Shown: positions 23,726-33,945 of the stretch, one piece after another
Numbering within the stretch: position 1 is the stretch's first letter
How the letters are laid out: each line of letters begins with the position of its first letter
NCBI RefSeq assembly: GCF_032062175.1
Contig: NZ_DAMBQK010000001.1
Location: 186,001-250,000, forward strand
Direction of reading: 5' to 3'
Length of the DNA stretch: 64,000 nucleotides
Source of the DNA: Atlantibacter sp032062175
Lineage (GTDB): Bacteria; Pseudomonadota; Gammaproteobacteria; Enterobacterales; Enterobacteriaceae
Position numbers and translations under genes: made by a program
Notes under the pieces: model-generated
What the model was told of the DNA's origin: nothing
Database searches by the model: none
Seen by the model: only the letters and a program-made list of their open reading frames with translations

Positions 23726-25315
23726 TCAGCGCAGCGTAAGTAGCTGGCGGGTATACTCTGCCGCCGGCGAGGCAAACACCTGCCCGCACGGTCCCTGCTC
23801 AACCACTTCTCCCTGCTTCAAGACCACCACCTGATGACACAGCGAACGCACCACGTCCAGATCGTGGCTGATGAACAGCCAGGCCAGGCGGTGCTTCGCC
23901 TGGAGTGATTTCAGCAACGCCAGAATTTGCGCCTGAACGGTTCTGTCGAGGGACGAGGTCGGTTCATCCAGCACCATCAAATCTGGCTTCAGGATCAGCG
24001 CGCGGGCAATGGCGATGCGCTGGCGCTGGCCGCCGGAAAACTCCGCCGGGTAGCGATGACGCGTTTCCGGGTCGAGCCCCACTTCCTGCATCACTTCCAT
24101 CACCTGGGCTTCGCGCTGCTGGGCGGTCAATTCAGGATGATGCACCCGCAAGCCCTCTTCAATAATTTGCAGCACATCCAGACGGGGATTGAGCGAAGAG
24201 TTCGGGTCCTGAAACACCACCTGGATGCGATGGCGCACCGGCAGCATCTGCTTGCGGTTCCACTGATGCAGCGGCTGCCCGTCGAACCAGATTTCGCCCT
24301 GGGAAGGGATGAGCCGTAACAGCGCCAGGCCGGTGGTGCTTTTGCCTGAACCGGATTCGCCCACCAGACCCAGGCTTTCACCGGCCCGCAATTCAAAACT
24401 CAGATTACGCAGTGCGTAGTGATGCCCCACGGTGCGGCGGAAAATCCCGCGCCGCAATGGAAACGCGACCTGTAAATCCGTTATCCGCAGCAGCACAGGG
24501 CTGTCGGCGGGGAGGGCGACCGGATCGCCCTCGGGCTCAGACGCCAGCAGCTTTTGGGTATAAGGGTGGCGCGGCTGGCTGAACAGCGGGCGGGTCGCAT
24601 TCTGTTCGACGCACTGGCCGTTTTGCATTACCGCCACGTTATCCGCCAGCTTTTTCACGATATTCAGGTTATGAGTAATAAACAGCAGGCCCATATTCAG
24701 CTCGCGTTTCAGCTCATCCAGCAGTTGCAGGATTTGTGCCTGCACCGTGACGTCCAGCGCCGTGGTGGGTTCGTCGGCGATCAGCAACTGTGGCCGGGTC
24801 AACAGCGCCATCGCAATCATCACGCGCTGACGTTCGCCGCCGGAAAGCTGATGCGGGTAATCATTCAGGCGGCTGGCGGGCTGGCGAATGCCTACGCGCT
24901 CCAGACAGGTGAGTATTTCTGCCCGCGCCGGATCACGGCGCATTCCATGGTGCAGCGAAAGCACCTCATAAAGCTGCTTTTCGATGTTATGTAGCGGGTT
25001 AAGCGACACCATCGGTTCCTGGAAAATCATGGCGATTTTATTACCGCGCACCTTACGCAACTGCGCTTCGCTGGCGTGCAGCAGGCTTTGCCCCTGAAAC
25101 TGAATATTGCCCTGCGGATAAACCGCAGGCGGCGATGGCAGCAGGCGCAGAATCGACAGCGCGGTCACGCTTTTACCGGAGCCGGATTCGCCTACCAGCG
25201 CCAGGGTTTCGCCCGCGTTGATGCTGAGCGACAAATTGTCCACCACCCGGCGTTCAACGTTATTCTGACGAAACGCGATAGAGAGCCCGTCGATGGAAAG
25301 CAGGGGAGCCGTCAT
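23726..25315 (-). CDS. yejF: Peptide ABC transporter, double ATP-binding subunit YejF
   Basis: A 529-residue protein with two complete ABC ATPase domains: Walker A GESGSGKS occurs in both halves, as do signature sequences LSGGERQRV and FSGGQRQRI. It energises the YejABEF importer for peptides, the route by which microcin C enters E. coli. The ATG at 25315 is preferred (MTAPLLSIDGL), giving the E. coli length and starting 1 bp after the yejE stop; a far upstream ATG would add 50 unlikely residues. Confidence 0.96.
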   Translation of the reverse strand: MTAPLLSIDGLSIAFRQNNVERRVVDNLSLSINAGETLALVGESGSGKSVTALSILRLLPSPPAVYPQGNIQFQGQSLLHASEAQLRKVRGNKIAMIFQEPMVSLNPLHNIEKQLYEVLSLHHGMRRDPARAEILTCLERVGIRQPASRLNDYPHQLSGGERQRVMIAMALLTRPQLLIADEPTTALDVTVQAQILQLLDELKRELNMGLLFITHNLNIVKKLADNVAVMQNGQCVEQNATRPLFSQPRHPYTQKLLASEPEGDPVALPADSPVLLRITDLQVAFPLRRGIFRRTVGHHYALRNLSFELRAGESLGLVGESGSGKSTTGLALLRLIPSQGEIWFDGQPLHQWNRKQMLPVRHRIQVVFQDPNSSLNPRLDVLQIIEEGLRVHHPELTAQQREAQVMEVMQEVGLDPETRHRYPAEFSGGQRQRIAIARALILKPDLMVLDEPTSSLDRTVQAQILALLKSLQAKHRLAWLFISHDLDVVRSLCHQVVVLKQGEVVEQGPCGQVFASPAAEYTRQLLTLR

Positions 25316-25316
25316 A

Positions 25317-26342
25317 TTACGCCACCTTACTGGGGTCGAAGGCGTCGCGCACCGCTTCGCCGATAAAAATAAGCAGTGACAGCAAAATTGCCAGTGAGAA
25401 AAAGGCGGTGATGCCAAGCCACGGGGCCTGTAGGTTATTCTTGCCCTGTAACAGCAGTTCGCCAAGCGACGGCGAGCCCAGCGGCAGGCCGAAGCCGAGG
25501 AAATCCAGCGAGGTCAGCGTGGTGATCGAGCCGCAGAGAATAAACGGTAAAAAGGTCAGGGTCGCTACCATAGCGTTAGGCAGCATATGCCGCCACATAA
25601 TGGCGCGATCGCTAACGCCCAGCGCCTGAGCCGCGCGAATATAATCAAAATTACGGGTGCGCAGAAATTCCGCCCGCACTACGCCCACCAGGCTCATCCA
25701 ACCAAAAATCACGGTGATTGCCAGCAGCCACCAGAAATTGGGCTGCACCACGCTGGACAGCAAAATGATTAAAAACAGCGTCGGCATTCCCGACCACACT
25801 TCGATAAACCGCTGCCCCCACAAATCGACTTTACCGCCGTAGTAGCCCTGGATCGCGCCCGCCGTTACGCCAATCACGCTGGAGCACAGCGTCAGCATCA
25901 GCCCGAATAAAATCGAGATGCGGGTGCCGTAGAGAATGCGCGCCAGCACATCGCCGCCGTTAGCATCGGTGCCCAGCCAGTTTTGGCTGGATGGGGGCGA
26001 AGGGAAGGGCAGATCGGTGGCGTAATTGATCGCGTTTGCCCCGAAGCGAATCGGTGCCCACAGCACCCAGCCTTGCTGTTCAATGCGCTGCGCCAGCCAC
26101 GGGTCTTGATAGTTCGCCCGGGTCGCCAGCGGGCCGCCAAAATCGCTTTCGCTGTAGTTAACCAGCGCCGGAAAAAACCAGCGATCCTGGTAGTGCACGA
26201 CTAACGGGCGGTCATTCGCGATAAGTTCAGACGCCAGGCTTAAAACGAAAATCACCATGAAAATCCACAGCGACCAGAAACCCCGGCGGTTGCGGCGGAA
26301 TCGCACCCAGCGCGCCTGGTTTACGAGGCTGAAGTGACTCAT
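25317..26342 (-). CDS. yejE: Peptide ABC transporter permease YejE
   Basis: A 341-residue inner-membrane permease of the DppC/OppC type. Hydrophobic segments follow a cytosolic N-terminus (MSHFSLVNQARWVRFRRN), a large periplasmic loop near residues 45-130, and the EAA-type motif RAAQALGVSDRAIMWRHMLPN. It overlaps yejB by 4 bp (26339-26342). Confidence 0.96.
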   Translation of the reverse strand: MSHFSLVNQARWVRFRRNRRGFWSLWIFMVIFVLSLASELIANDRPLVVHYQDRWFFPALVNYSESDFGGPLATRANYQDPWLAQRIEQQGWVLWAPIRFGANAINYATDLPFPSPPSSQNWLGTDANGGDVLARILYGTRISILFGLMLTLCSSVIGVTAGAIQGYYGGKVDLWGQRFIEVWSGMPTLFLIILLSSVVQPNFWWLLAITVIFGWMSLVGVVRAEFLRTRNFDYIRAAQALGVSDRAIMWRHMLPNAMVATLTFLPFILCGSITTLTSLDFLGFGLPLGSPSLGELLLQGKNNLQAPWLGITAFFSLAILLSLLIFIGEAVRDAFDPSKVA

Positions 26343-27436
26343 CCGCGTCCCTCGAAGTCAATACGCGGATCGACCAGCGTATAGGTGATATCGCTGAGAA
26401 TATTCAGCAGCAGGCCGATCAGCGTAAAAATATACAGTGTGCCGAACATCACCGGGTAATCCCGCGACACGGTGGCTTCATAACCTAACAGCCCCAGCCC
26501 GTTGAGTGAGAACATCACTTCAATCAATAACGAGCCGGTAAAGAACATGCTGATAAATGCCGCCGGAAAACCGGCGATCACCAGCAGCATGGCGTTGCGA
26601 AACACGTGGCCGCGCAGGATCTGTTTCTCGCCCAAGCCTTTGGCGCGGGCCGTGACCACATACTGCTTGCGGATCTCATCGAGAAACGAGTTTTTGGTCA
26701 GCATGGTTAACGCCGCAAAGCCGCCAATCACCGTTGCCAGCACCGGCAGCGTGATATGCCAGAGATAATCGGTGATCTGCTTATACCAGGGCAGGCTGTC
26801 GAAGTTGGCTGACACCAGGCCGCGCAGCGGGAACAGATCGAACCAGGTGCCGCCCGCGAACAACACAATCAGCAATATGGCGAACAGAAACGCGGGAATG
26901 GCGTAGCCGACAATAATCAGCGCGCTGCTCCAGACGTCAAACGCGCTGCCGTTACGCACCGCCTTGCGAATGCCCAGCGGGATAGAGACCAGGTAGATAA
27001 TCATTGTGCTCCACAGCCCTAGCGTGATCGACACCGGCAGGCTGTCGCGGATCAGCTCCAGCACCGAGGCGCTGCGAAACAGGCTGTTGCCAAAATCGAA
27101 GCGCACATAGTCTTTCAGCATCGTGAAATAGCGCTGATGCAGCGGTTTATCAAAGCCGTAGCGTTTGGTGATCTCTTCGATAATCTCCGGATCTAACCCA
27201 CGCGCGCCGCGATACTGGCTGTCGCCGGGATTGCGTACGCCCGCCTGGGCATGGCTGAGGCCAGTCCCTTCGCCGCTCACGCCCGGTATCCCGCCGCCAC
27301 GGCCAAACTGAATAGCGGAAATCGCCTGGTCCACCGGGCCGCCTGGCGCAATCTGGACGATGAAAAAGTTAATGGTGATGATCGCCCACAGGGTCGGGAT
27401 AATCAGCAGCAGACGACGAATCAAGTAAGCGCCCAT
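26339..27436 (-). CDS. yejB: Peptide ABC transporter permease YejB
   Basis: A 365-residue DppB/OppB-type permease. It starts MGAYLIRRLLLIIPTLWAI and carries the coupling motif VVTARAKGLGEKQILRGHVFRNA. Located between yejA and yejE in the importer operon. Confidence 0.96.
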   Translation of the reverse strand: MGAYLIRRLLLIIPTLWAIITINFFIVQIAPGGPVDQAISAIQFGRGGGIPGVSGEGTGLSHAQAGVRNPGDSQYRGARGLDPEIIEEITKRYGFDKPLHQRYFTMLKDYVRFDFGNSLFRSASVLELIRDSLPVSITLGLWSTMIIYLVSIPLGIRKAVRNGSAFDVWSSALIIVGYAIPAFLFAILLIVLFAGGTWFDLFPLRGLVSANFDSLPWYKQITDYLWHITLPVLATVIGGFAALTMLTKNSFLDEIRKQYVVTARAKGLGEKQILRGHVFRNAMLLVIAGFPAAFISMFFTGSLLIEVMFSLNGLGLLGYEATVSRDYPVMFGTLYIFTLIGLLLNILSDITYTLVDPRIDFEGRG

Positions 27437-27445
27437 CGTCGCTCC

Positions 27446-29251
27446 TTAGCGCCGCGCGGCGGGCAGTTTTTCCGCCCGGTTAACGTCATACCACCAGGTA
27501 TCGAAACCCAGGGAATAGACGGGCGCTACCGCTGGATGGGAAAACTTATCCCAGTACGCGTAACGGTCGGAGGACATATACCACATGGGCAGCATATAGA
27601 AATTCCAGGTCAGCACGCGATCCAGCGCCCGGCCCAGCGGCAACAGCTTCTCTTTATCGCCCTGGTTCGCCATGATCTGGGCGATCAGCTTATCCACCAC
27701 CGGGCTTTTCACGCCGGGGGCATTATAAGTGGAATCAATATATTCCGAGGCCCAGGAAATTTGCAGGTCGGAACTCGGCCAGGGCATGGCGCGCCACAGC
27801 GACGGCATCATGTCGTAATCCCGGGTGCGCAGCCGGTTGGTGATTTGCGAATTATCCACCTGACGAATGTTCAGCGTAATCCCAAGCCGTTCAAGATTGT
27901 GCTGGAACGGCAACACCCACTGGTTATTGCCGCCAGAGGAGAGCAGCAGTTCAAAGCTGAACGGCTGGCCGGTTTTCACATTGACCAGCTTTTGATTTTT
28001 CAGCTCCCAGCCCGCCTGTTTCAGCAAGTCGATGGCTTTCAGCAGATTGTCCCGGTCGAAGCCGTCGCCTTTGGACACCGGCGGCTGATACACGGAGGTA
28101 AAGACCTCTGGCGGCAGGTCGGCCTTCATGGGTGCCAGCAGCACCAGCTCATCGGCTTTGGGGTAATCGCGCGCGGCGTAGTCGGTATTCTGGAAATAAC
28201 TGTTGGCGCGGCTGTAAGCGTTGTAAAACAGCGCTTTGTTCATCCATTCAAAATCAAACGCCAGGGTAATGGCTTCCCGCACCCGGCGGTCGGTGAACTG
28301 GGGGCGCTGGATATTAAACGCCAGCCAGCGGGTATCAGTGGCTGCCTCGCTTTTCTTTTCTTCTTTTACGATGTATTTGCTGTCGAAATTTTTTCCGAGA
28401 TAGCGGGTCGCCCAGTTTTTGGCGCTGACCTCGCTGCGAAAATCAAACGCGCCCGCCTTGAAAGCTTCAAACGCCACGTTATCGTCGAGGTAGTAATCGT
28501 AGCGGATAGTGTCGAAGTTCCAGCGTCCACGGTTTACCGGGAGATTCGCGCCCCAGTAATCTTTCACTCGCGAATAAACCACATACTGGCCCATTTTCCA
28601 GGCGGTAATTTTATACGGGCCACTCGCCAGCGGTGGGGTAGAGAGCGGATCGCTCAGCTTATGATCCTTCCAGAACGCTTTCGGCATTACCGGCAGGGAA
28701 AACAACCCCAGCAGGTTTTCTTTACCCGGCGTGGCAAGTTCAATGCGCACCGTCAGTGGCGCAATCGCTTTGACCGTGGTGCCTTTATAGTAGATACGGA
28801 ACTGGGGGACGCCTTCGGTCATAAACTTTGAGAAGGTGAAGGCGACATCCTCGGCGGTAATCGGGCTGCCATCGTGAAAGCGGGCGCGGGGGTTCATTTC
28901 TACTTCCGCCCAGGCATAGTTGTCTGGGTAGCGAACCCGCTCGGCAATCAGCGGATAATAGCTGGCCGGTTCGTCGTCGGAAGTGGTAAACAAGGCGTCG
29001 TAAAGGTTTTCGGTGCGCACCGCCGCATTGCCGCGCAGAGCGAAGCGGTTGAAGTTATCAAACGTACCGATGTTGGAAAGCGTGATATTGCCGCCCTTAG
29101 GCGCGGCAGGATCGACATAGTCGAAGTGGGTGAAATCCACAGCGTATTTAGGTTCGCCCAGTACCGCCAGCGAATAGCTTTCTTTAATGTCCTGTGTGTA
29201 TCCCACGGTGCTTATCAGACTAAGCAGTAAAACCAGTGCGCGCGCAAACAT
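27446..29251 (-). CDS. yejA: Periplasmic peptide-binding protein YejA
   Basis: A 601-residue family 5 solute-binding protein with an N-terminal signal peptide (cleavage near residue 19, VGYTQ). It captures peptides for YejBEF; in E. coli the system is needed for microcin C sensitivity. It is the first gene of the yejABEF operon, with 9 bp to yejB. Confidence 0.95.
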   Translation of the reverse strand: MFARALVLLLSLISTVGYTQDIKESYSLAVLGEPKYAVDFTHFDYVDPAAPKGGNITLSNIGTFDNFNRFALRGNAAVRTENLYDALFTTSDDEPASYYPLIAERVRYPDNYAWAEVEMNPRARFHDGSPITAEDVAFTFSKFMTEGVPQFRIYYKGTTVKAIAPLTVRIELATPGKENLLGLFSLPVMPKAFWKDHKLSDPLSTPPLASGPYKITAWKMGQYVVYSRVKDYWGANLPVNRGRWNFDTIRYDYYLDDNVAFEAFKAGAFDFRSEVSAKNWATRYLGKNFDSKYIVKEEKKSEAATDTRWLAFNIQRPQFTDRRVREAITLAFDFEWMNKALFYNAYSRANSYFQNTDYAARDYPKADELVLLAPMKADLPPEVFTSVYQPPVSKGDGFDRDNLLKAIDLLKQAGWELKNQKLVNVKTGQPFSFELLLSSGGNNQWVLPFQHNLERLGITLNIRQVDNSQITNRLRTRDYDMMPSLWRAMPWPSSDLQISWASEYIDSTYNAPGVKSPVVDKLIAQIMANQGDKEKLLPLGRALDRVLTWNFYMLPMWYMSSDRYAYWDKFSHPAVAPVYSLGFDTWWYDVNRAEKLPAARR

Positions 29252-29368
29252 ACGATGGCGTGATCCTGTTGTTATCCCGGCGGGCCGCCGGGCTACGCTT
29301 TGTCTGTGAATAATAAGTGACGGTCGCGGGATTGTGAAATAAATGTCCCGACAATCTCCCCGAATCGG

Positions 29369-30934
29369 TTAATGCCCCGATCGCTGGCGCTGCCAGTCGA
29401 TAAGCTGGGCGACACGCACCGGGCGTGAAAAGAAAAAGCCTTGCAGATAATTTACACCGCGGTCGCGCAGCCATTTGGTTTGTTCCCATGTCTCCACGCC
29501 TTCGGCGACGGTGGTCATATTTAACCGGCGGGCGAGGGTGATCACCGCATCCAGCACGGGCGAGGTCACCGTTTCGGTGCCAATGGCGTTAACGAAACCA
29601 CGGTCAATTTTCAGGTAATCCATTGTGAAGCGCTCCAGATAAATCAGCGCGCTGTGCCCGGTGCCGAAATCATCTACGGCAATCTCAAAACCCTGCTGGT
29701 GCAGCCATTCAAACAGCGATACCGCCTCCTTCTCCTGAATCATATCCCGTTCGGTGATTTCAAAGACGATCTGGAAATAGTTGTCGGGCAGCGAGGCGGC
29801 AAACTGGCGAATATCCTCTTTGAAGTCCGGAGAATGTAGGTGCCCCGGCGCGATATTAACGCCGATTTTAGCGCCCTGCGGCAGGATATCCATCAACAGC
29901 GGGACTTCTTTGGCGATCAGCTTAAACAGATGGCGGGTCAGCGGGACGATAAGCTGCTGGGCTTCAGCAAAATTGATAAAGGCGTCTGGCGGGATGGCAC
30001 CCGCCGAGGGGTGCTCCCAGCGCATCAGCACCTCTGCGCCGGTCATGGTCAGGTTATTCGCTTCCACCACCGGCTGCCAGACTATATAAAACTGATTGCG
30101 GCGAATGCCCTGCATGATCTCTTTACCGGAGCGCTGGCGAATATACAGCAGGTATCCGCACAGGCATCCACCAAGGGTGCCAGCGAAAATGCCGGTCAGG
30201 GCCGACAGCGCGACATCTTCTCTGGACCAGGTTCTGCCGTAAATAAAGAGTTTGATGGGGTAATCGGGCAACGTGGCGATGCGCAATGGCGGCGACGCCA
30301 GGCTGGCGACATTTTGCACGCCGGGCGACGCCGTGGTTATGGCTTTGTCACCGACCACCAGCGCCACGCTTGCCGCATCGCGATGGCGCGAAGTGAACAG
30401 CAAATAAGGCGTCAGATTGACATTCAGGGTTGTGAAAATCCCGCGCTGTGCGTTAGCAGGATTCTGATACCAGATAGCGAGAGTCGGTTTACCAGGCATC
30501 ATCGGCGTACCGGGCATAATTTCTAAATCGACTTTTTGATGCGTATCGATTGCCGGAGCCAGTTTCGCCATGGGTTCCGACATACTGCCTGTCGCTGAAG
30601 AACAGTACGCCGTGTCGTTATTCACCAGCACAAATGCCCGGACATTAATATTAAACGCCGCGCGGGACGTAAGGTCAGCGGAGACGTGGTTGCACCCTGC
30701 CAGGGTGAGCGGCTGTAACGTATCGGTAACCGCTTCGAGATCGTTAAAGTAATCGCGCACGTAGCGTTCAACGCCTTGTGCCAGTATGTCATAGCCCTGT
30801 TCCCGCTTGTGGTGTAGCGACAAGGCGTAAAGGGCGGAAGTGCTAATCGCCATGACGACGCCGATCATGATGCTCGTCATAATCATTTTCCGTGGCGTCG
30901 TCAGATAGCGCGCAAAGATATTGGCTGCTCTCAT
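29369..30934 (-). CDS. pdeN: Cyclic-di-GMP phosphodiesterase PdeN (Rtn)
   Basis: A 521-residue membrane protein with a periplasmic CSS-motif sensor (CSSATGSMSEP) between two membrane helices, followed by a C-terminal EAL domain. EAL core residues are present: AEVLMRWEHP (EVL in place of EAL), NIAPGHL, EITERD and DDFGTG. It hydrolyses c-di-GMP. The ATG at 30934 is chosen because it precedes the first membrane helix and matches the family length; the longer frame is untidy. Confidence 0.9.
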   Translation of the reverse strand: MRAANIFARYLTTPRKMIMTSIMIGVVMAISTSALYALSLHHKREQGYDILAQGVERYVRDYFNDLEAVTDTLQPLTLAGCNHVSADLTSRAAFNINVRAFVLVNNDTAYCSSATGSMSEPMAKLAPAIDTHQKVDLEIMPGTPMMPGKPTLAIWYQNPANAQRGIFTTLNVNLTPYLLFTSRHRDAASVALVVGDKAITTASPGVQNVASLASPPLRIATLPDYPIKLFIYGRTWSREDVALSALTGIFAGTLGGCLCGYLLYIRQRSGKEIMQGIRRNQFYIVWQPVVEANNLTMTGAEVLMRWEHPSAGAIPPDAFINFAEAQQLIVPLTRHLFKLIAKEVPLLMDILPQGAKIGVNIAPGHLHSPDFKEDIRQFAASLPDNYFQIVFEITERDMIQEKEAVSLFEWLHQQGFEIAVDDFGTGHSALIYLERFTMDYLKIDRGFVNAIGTETVTSPVLDAVITLARRLNMTTVAEGVETWEQTKWLRDRGVNYLQGFFFSRPVRVAQLIDWQRQRSGH

Positions 30935-31032
30935 CCCGGGAGGCTCTCTGTTATCTGTGTAAGTGGGTAGGGTTCCCAGAAAATATAACGTAGTTAATGA
31001 AGGGTGTGATCGTTCTGTTTGCGGCAAACAAA

Positions 31033-31052
31033 AACGCTGCCGAAGCAGCGTT
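31033..31052 (-). terminator. Terminator of mepS
   Basis: AACGCTGC, loop CGAA or its complement, GCAGCGTT; on the reverse strand it is followed by TTTGTTTGCC. Lies between the mepS stop and the pdeN start. Confidence 0.82.
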
Positions 31053-31100
31053 TTGTTGAATAACATCTTTTGGAACAGCCAAGGGAAGCTGACAACAAGA

Positions 31101-31670
31101 TTAACTGCGGGTCAGGACGCGCCGCGCTTCATTGTAGCGCTTGTTCCAGTAGGGCTCATCCATGCTGGAAATCACGACGCCGCTGCTGGTTGACGCATGA
31201 ACGAACTGGTTGTTGCCAATATAGATACCGACATGGCGTCCCGTTGAACCTGCGCGGAACAGCACTAAATCGCCGGTGCGTAAACCGTTACGGGAAATGT
31301 GTTTACCCATTTCCTGCTGTTCGTAGGTCGAACGCGGCAGTTCTAAACCAAATTGTTCACGGAAGGTACGCTGCACAAAACTAGAGCAATCGATCCCGCT
31401 ACGGCTGCTGCCGCCAAGGCGATAGCGCACGCCTTTCCAGCTCGCGTACTGGTCCATTAAGCGCGATTTGATATCGACTGAACGAACCATTTGTTCAAAT
31501 TCATCCTGAGAGGCTTGCAGTAAAAAACTATCGTTACTGCCAACTGCATGCGTCTCAGAATGCACGTTCTTTGCGGTGTTGGTGGAGCTACAAGCTGAAA
31601 GCAGTACCGCAACTGCAATCGCAGGGATTACCCGCAAGAAATATCTCACAATCGGTTGAGATGTGACCAT
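31101..31670 (-). CDS. mepS: Murein DD-endopeptidase lipoprotein MepS (Spr)
   Basis: A 189-residue NlpC/P60 outer-membrane lipoprotein that cuts D-Ala-mDAP crosslinks to allow cell-wall expansion. The lipobox LSAC gives lipidated Cys27. The catalytic triad is readable as Cys95 (GIDCSSF), His146 (GRHVGIY) and His158 (FVHAS). Length is one residue above E. coli. A small AACGA/TCGTT hairpin sits just ahead of its AAGG ribosome site. Confidence 0.96.
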   Translation of the reverse strand: MVTSQPIVRYFLRVIPAIAVAVLLSACSSTNTAKNVHSETHAVGSNDSFLLQASQDEFEQMVRSVDIKSRLMDQYASWKGVRYRLGGSSRSGIDCSSFVQRTFREQFGLELPRSTYEQQEMGKHISRNGLRTGDLVLFRAGSTGRHVGIYIGNNQFVHASTSSGVVISSMDEPYWNKRYNEARRVLTRS

Positions 31671-32086
31671 GTTGTTTATTTTCCCTTGAAGTCCTTAACG
31701 ACAAAAATCGTTATAAAAAATGCCAAACGTGACGAGACTAATTAGCGAGGCGGGATGAGACAATTCTGGATGTGCAAAAATGTGGATTAACGCACACTAT
31801 GATTACTCATGAGCCACTATTTAACCGTTTGCCAACAAAGCGAAACCGAGATTACCCGATCGAAACTCGCATGGCGAGCGCTTTTATCTGATTTTTTATA
31901 AGAAATTGTGATGTTAAAAAACAAAAATTATATTTAAACAATTATGTAACATCTGTGCGGGTGAAATAAGCAAGTATTTCATTTCGATGACAATTTTTGC
32001 GTTTATTATTTAAGCTAAATTTCCCTGCGCAATAAAAAAACCGCCACTTATCGATGACAAAAGTGGCGGTTTATTTTATGTACAAT
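31671..32086. other. mepS-lpxT intergenic region with lpxT terminator
   Basis: 416 bp. The left part is the mepS promoter/leader. The right end holds the lpxT terminator: on the reverse strand CCGCCACTT (pairing 32061-32069 with 32041-32049) followed by seven T residues (32033-32040). The rest is AT-rich with a short CTCGC/GCGAG hairpin near 31866-31878 and no convincing gene. Confidence 0.7.
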
Positions 32087-32800
32087 TTATTGAATATTCG
32101 GACTCTGTTTATTCTTCCCGGGCAAATAATAGTTCAGTTGCGTGATTATTTTATCGCTTAGCGGCGTTAATAGCACCCAGGGAAGCCCTACTAAAATCAC
32201 GGATAACGAGCCCACGAATATATCGGTGAACCAGTGCGCGCCGATCATCATTCGCGGCAGGGAAAAAACCACAAAAATAACCAGAGAAATAGCAAAGGCC
32301 CGTGCGCCGAAATAGCGCAGCATAAATCCGCAAAAGATCATCAGCATCATCCCATGATCGCCGGGGAAGCTGTCTTTTGAGGCATCTTTGGTCGGAATAT
32401 TGAGTAATTCGCTGACGCGATGAATATCGGTGAAAAACAGCGTCGGGCTGTGACGCTGCACCGGCAGCTGTTGGCCGATTTGGTTCAGCACCACCGCCGT
32501 CAGCAACATCACCACGCCCATAATGACAATCTGGCGGCGGCCATACGCTGTCTGCCTGATCCAGTACGACAAGATCAGCAATCCCATCGCCACCAGTGAA
32601 AACCCGTCAAAGGCACGGTTATTAGTGATCGCCACCAGCCATAAAAACGCGCGATTCTCTACCAGCAGGTTATTGAAGTAGTGGAATATCCCGGAATCCA
32701 CAGGGAACCAGAATCCGTGGTTTACCGGAATCATCCACGAAAAAAACAGGGCAATACCGACGATATTCAATAACACAATAAGAGGGAGACGCGTTTTCAT
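32087..32800 (-). CDS. lpxT: Lipid A 1-diphosphate synthase LpxT
   Basis: A 237-residue PAP2-superfamily inner-membrane phosphotransferase that moves phosphate from undecaprenyl diphosphate to lipid A. PAP2 motifs: SFPGDHGMM and GAHWFTDI. A GTG at 32812 and ATGs at 32809 and 32800 are in frame; 32800 is chosen because it gives the E. coli length and N-terminus, but the ribosome site is weak for all. Confidence 0.93.
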   Translation of the reverse strand: MKTRLPLIVLLNIVGIALFFSWMIPVNHGFWFPVDSGIFHYFNNLLVENRAFLWLVAITNNRAFDGFSLVAMGLLILSYWIRQTAYGRRQIVIMGVVMLLTAVVLNQIGQQLPVQRHSPTLFFTDIHRVSELLNIPTKDASKDSFPGDHGMMLMIFCGFMLRYFGARAFAISLVIFVVFSLPRMMIGAHWFTDIFVGSLSVILVGLPWVLLTPLSDKIITQLNYYLPGKNKQSPNIQ

Positions 32801-32846
32801 GATCTTCATCACAGTCTGAGATTACACCCAGGCAACGTTAGTCGGA

Positions 32847-33824
32847 CTAACTTAAACGAATCTTCAACAAACTTGATTGCAGCGCATTCCAGTCGGCCTG
32901 ATCGTTATGAATAAGCTCGATGCGGCTGTCCGGCGGCGCGACGTTTTGGGTTTCGATATGCAAGTCCAGCCCCTGGCGGTTGATTCGCACCAGCCCCTCA
33001 GGAATACGCATCACGCCTTTTACCCGATCCACCGGGGCCAGACGCGCCCATTCCAGCAGGCCGATGGTGTCGAATACGGTTTCGCTGTCAAAAATCCATC
33101 CGCAGGCGTGATAGCCCTGGCCCTGATTCAGATTGCGCCGCCAGCGCTGGTGGTTGGCTAAATTCAGCGCCGCTAAACCGCGTGATGACGGATGCGCGTG
33201 GCTGTGTTCCGGGCTGGAAGGCAGCTCGCGGGTATTATGGCGCGGCGCGTCCAGCAGGGCGTTATCGATGTGCCCCTGGGTAGCGACCACGATCTGGCGG
33301 TTATCGCCGTGTGTTTCCTGCCATTGTTCCAGCGCCTTGAGCGCGGCGTCGTCGGCGCGGTCCTGCTTGTTGGCGATAATAATGTCGGCGGAGGCCAGCT
33401 GATCGCGGAAATTATCATTACTGGCGTATTGCGGCTCCAGCAGTTGCCGGGCGTCCAGCAGGCATAACGTGGCGCGCAGGTCGATCCACGGTTCGTAAAC
33501 TGGCGCAGTCAGGATATCGAGGATCTGTTTAGGGTGCCCCAGCCCGGTGGGTTCAATCAACAGCCGATCGGGTTTGCCCTGGCGCAGCAGCGTATTCAGG
33601 CCAACCTGCATCGGCAACCCATTTACACAACACATGCAGCCACCGGGGATCTCTTTCAGCAATGCGCCGCTATCGGCCAGCAGCGCACCGTCAATGCCCA
33701 CTTCGCCAAATTCATTCACCAGCACCGCCCATTTCTCGGCGGGGTCTTTATTGGCTAACAGATGAAGAATAGTGGTGGTTTTACCGCTGCCGAGAAAGCC
33801 GGTAATAAGGTTGGTTTTGGTCAC
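32847..33824 (-). CDS. yeiR: COG0523-family zinc-binding GTPase YeiR
   Basis: A 325-residue G3E-family GTPase/metallochaperone. Walker A GFLGSGKTT (9-17), the metal-binding CMCC (Cys63, Cys65, Cys66), and NKQD for guanine recognition are visible. A His-rich stretch SPEHSHAHP lies in the linker. E. coli YeiR binds zinc and hydrolyses GTP; its client is unclear. The gene is 46 bp upstream of lpxT. Confidence 0.93.
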   Translation of the reverse strand: MTKTNLITGFLGSGKTTTILHLLANKDPAEKWAVLVNEFGEVGIDGALLADSGALLKEIPGGCMCCVNGLPMQVGLNTLLRQGKPDRLLIEPTGLGHPKQILDILTAPVYEPWIDLRATLCLLDARQLLEPQYASNDNFRDQLASADIIIANKQDRADDAALKALEQWQETHGDNRQIVVATQGHIDNALLDAPRHNTRELPSSPEHSHAHPSSRGLAALNLANHQRWRRNLNQGQGYHACGWIFDSETVFDTIGLLEWARLAPVDRVKGVMRIPEGLVRINRQGLDLHIETQNVAPPDSRIELIHNDQADWNALQSSLLKIRLS

Positions 33825-33912
33825 GCAGGACTCCTGGCGAATTTCTATCGCAAAAAAGCGATAACAAAGTGTAGCCGGTCATCCTGGCGAAAAAAGACGG
33901 CAAAGAGAAGAG

Positions 33913-33932
33913 GGGGAGCAGATTTGCTCCCC
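33913..33932 (-). terminator. Hairpin after yeiQ
   Basis: GGGGAGCA (33913-33920) and TGCTCCCC (33925-33932). On the reverse strand it is followed by CTCTTCTCTTT, which is pyrimidine-rich but not a pure T-run. Confidence 0.6.
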
Positions 33933-33945
33933 GGAGGAACGGCAA

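Noticed and set aside
31671..32030. Possible small RNA gene between mepS and lpxT
   Set aside because: Only a short CTCGC/GCGAG hairpin is visible, with no clear promoter or T-run; evidence is too weak to call.
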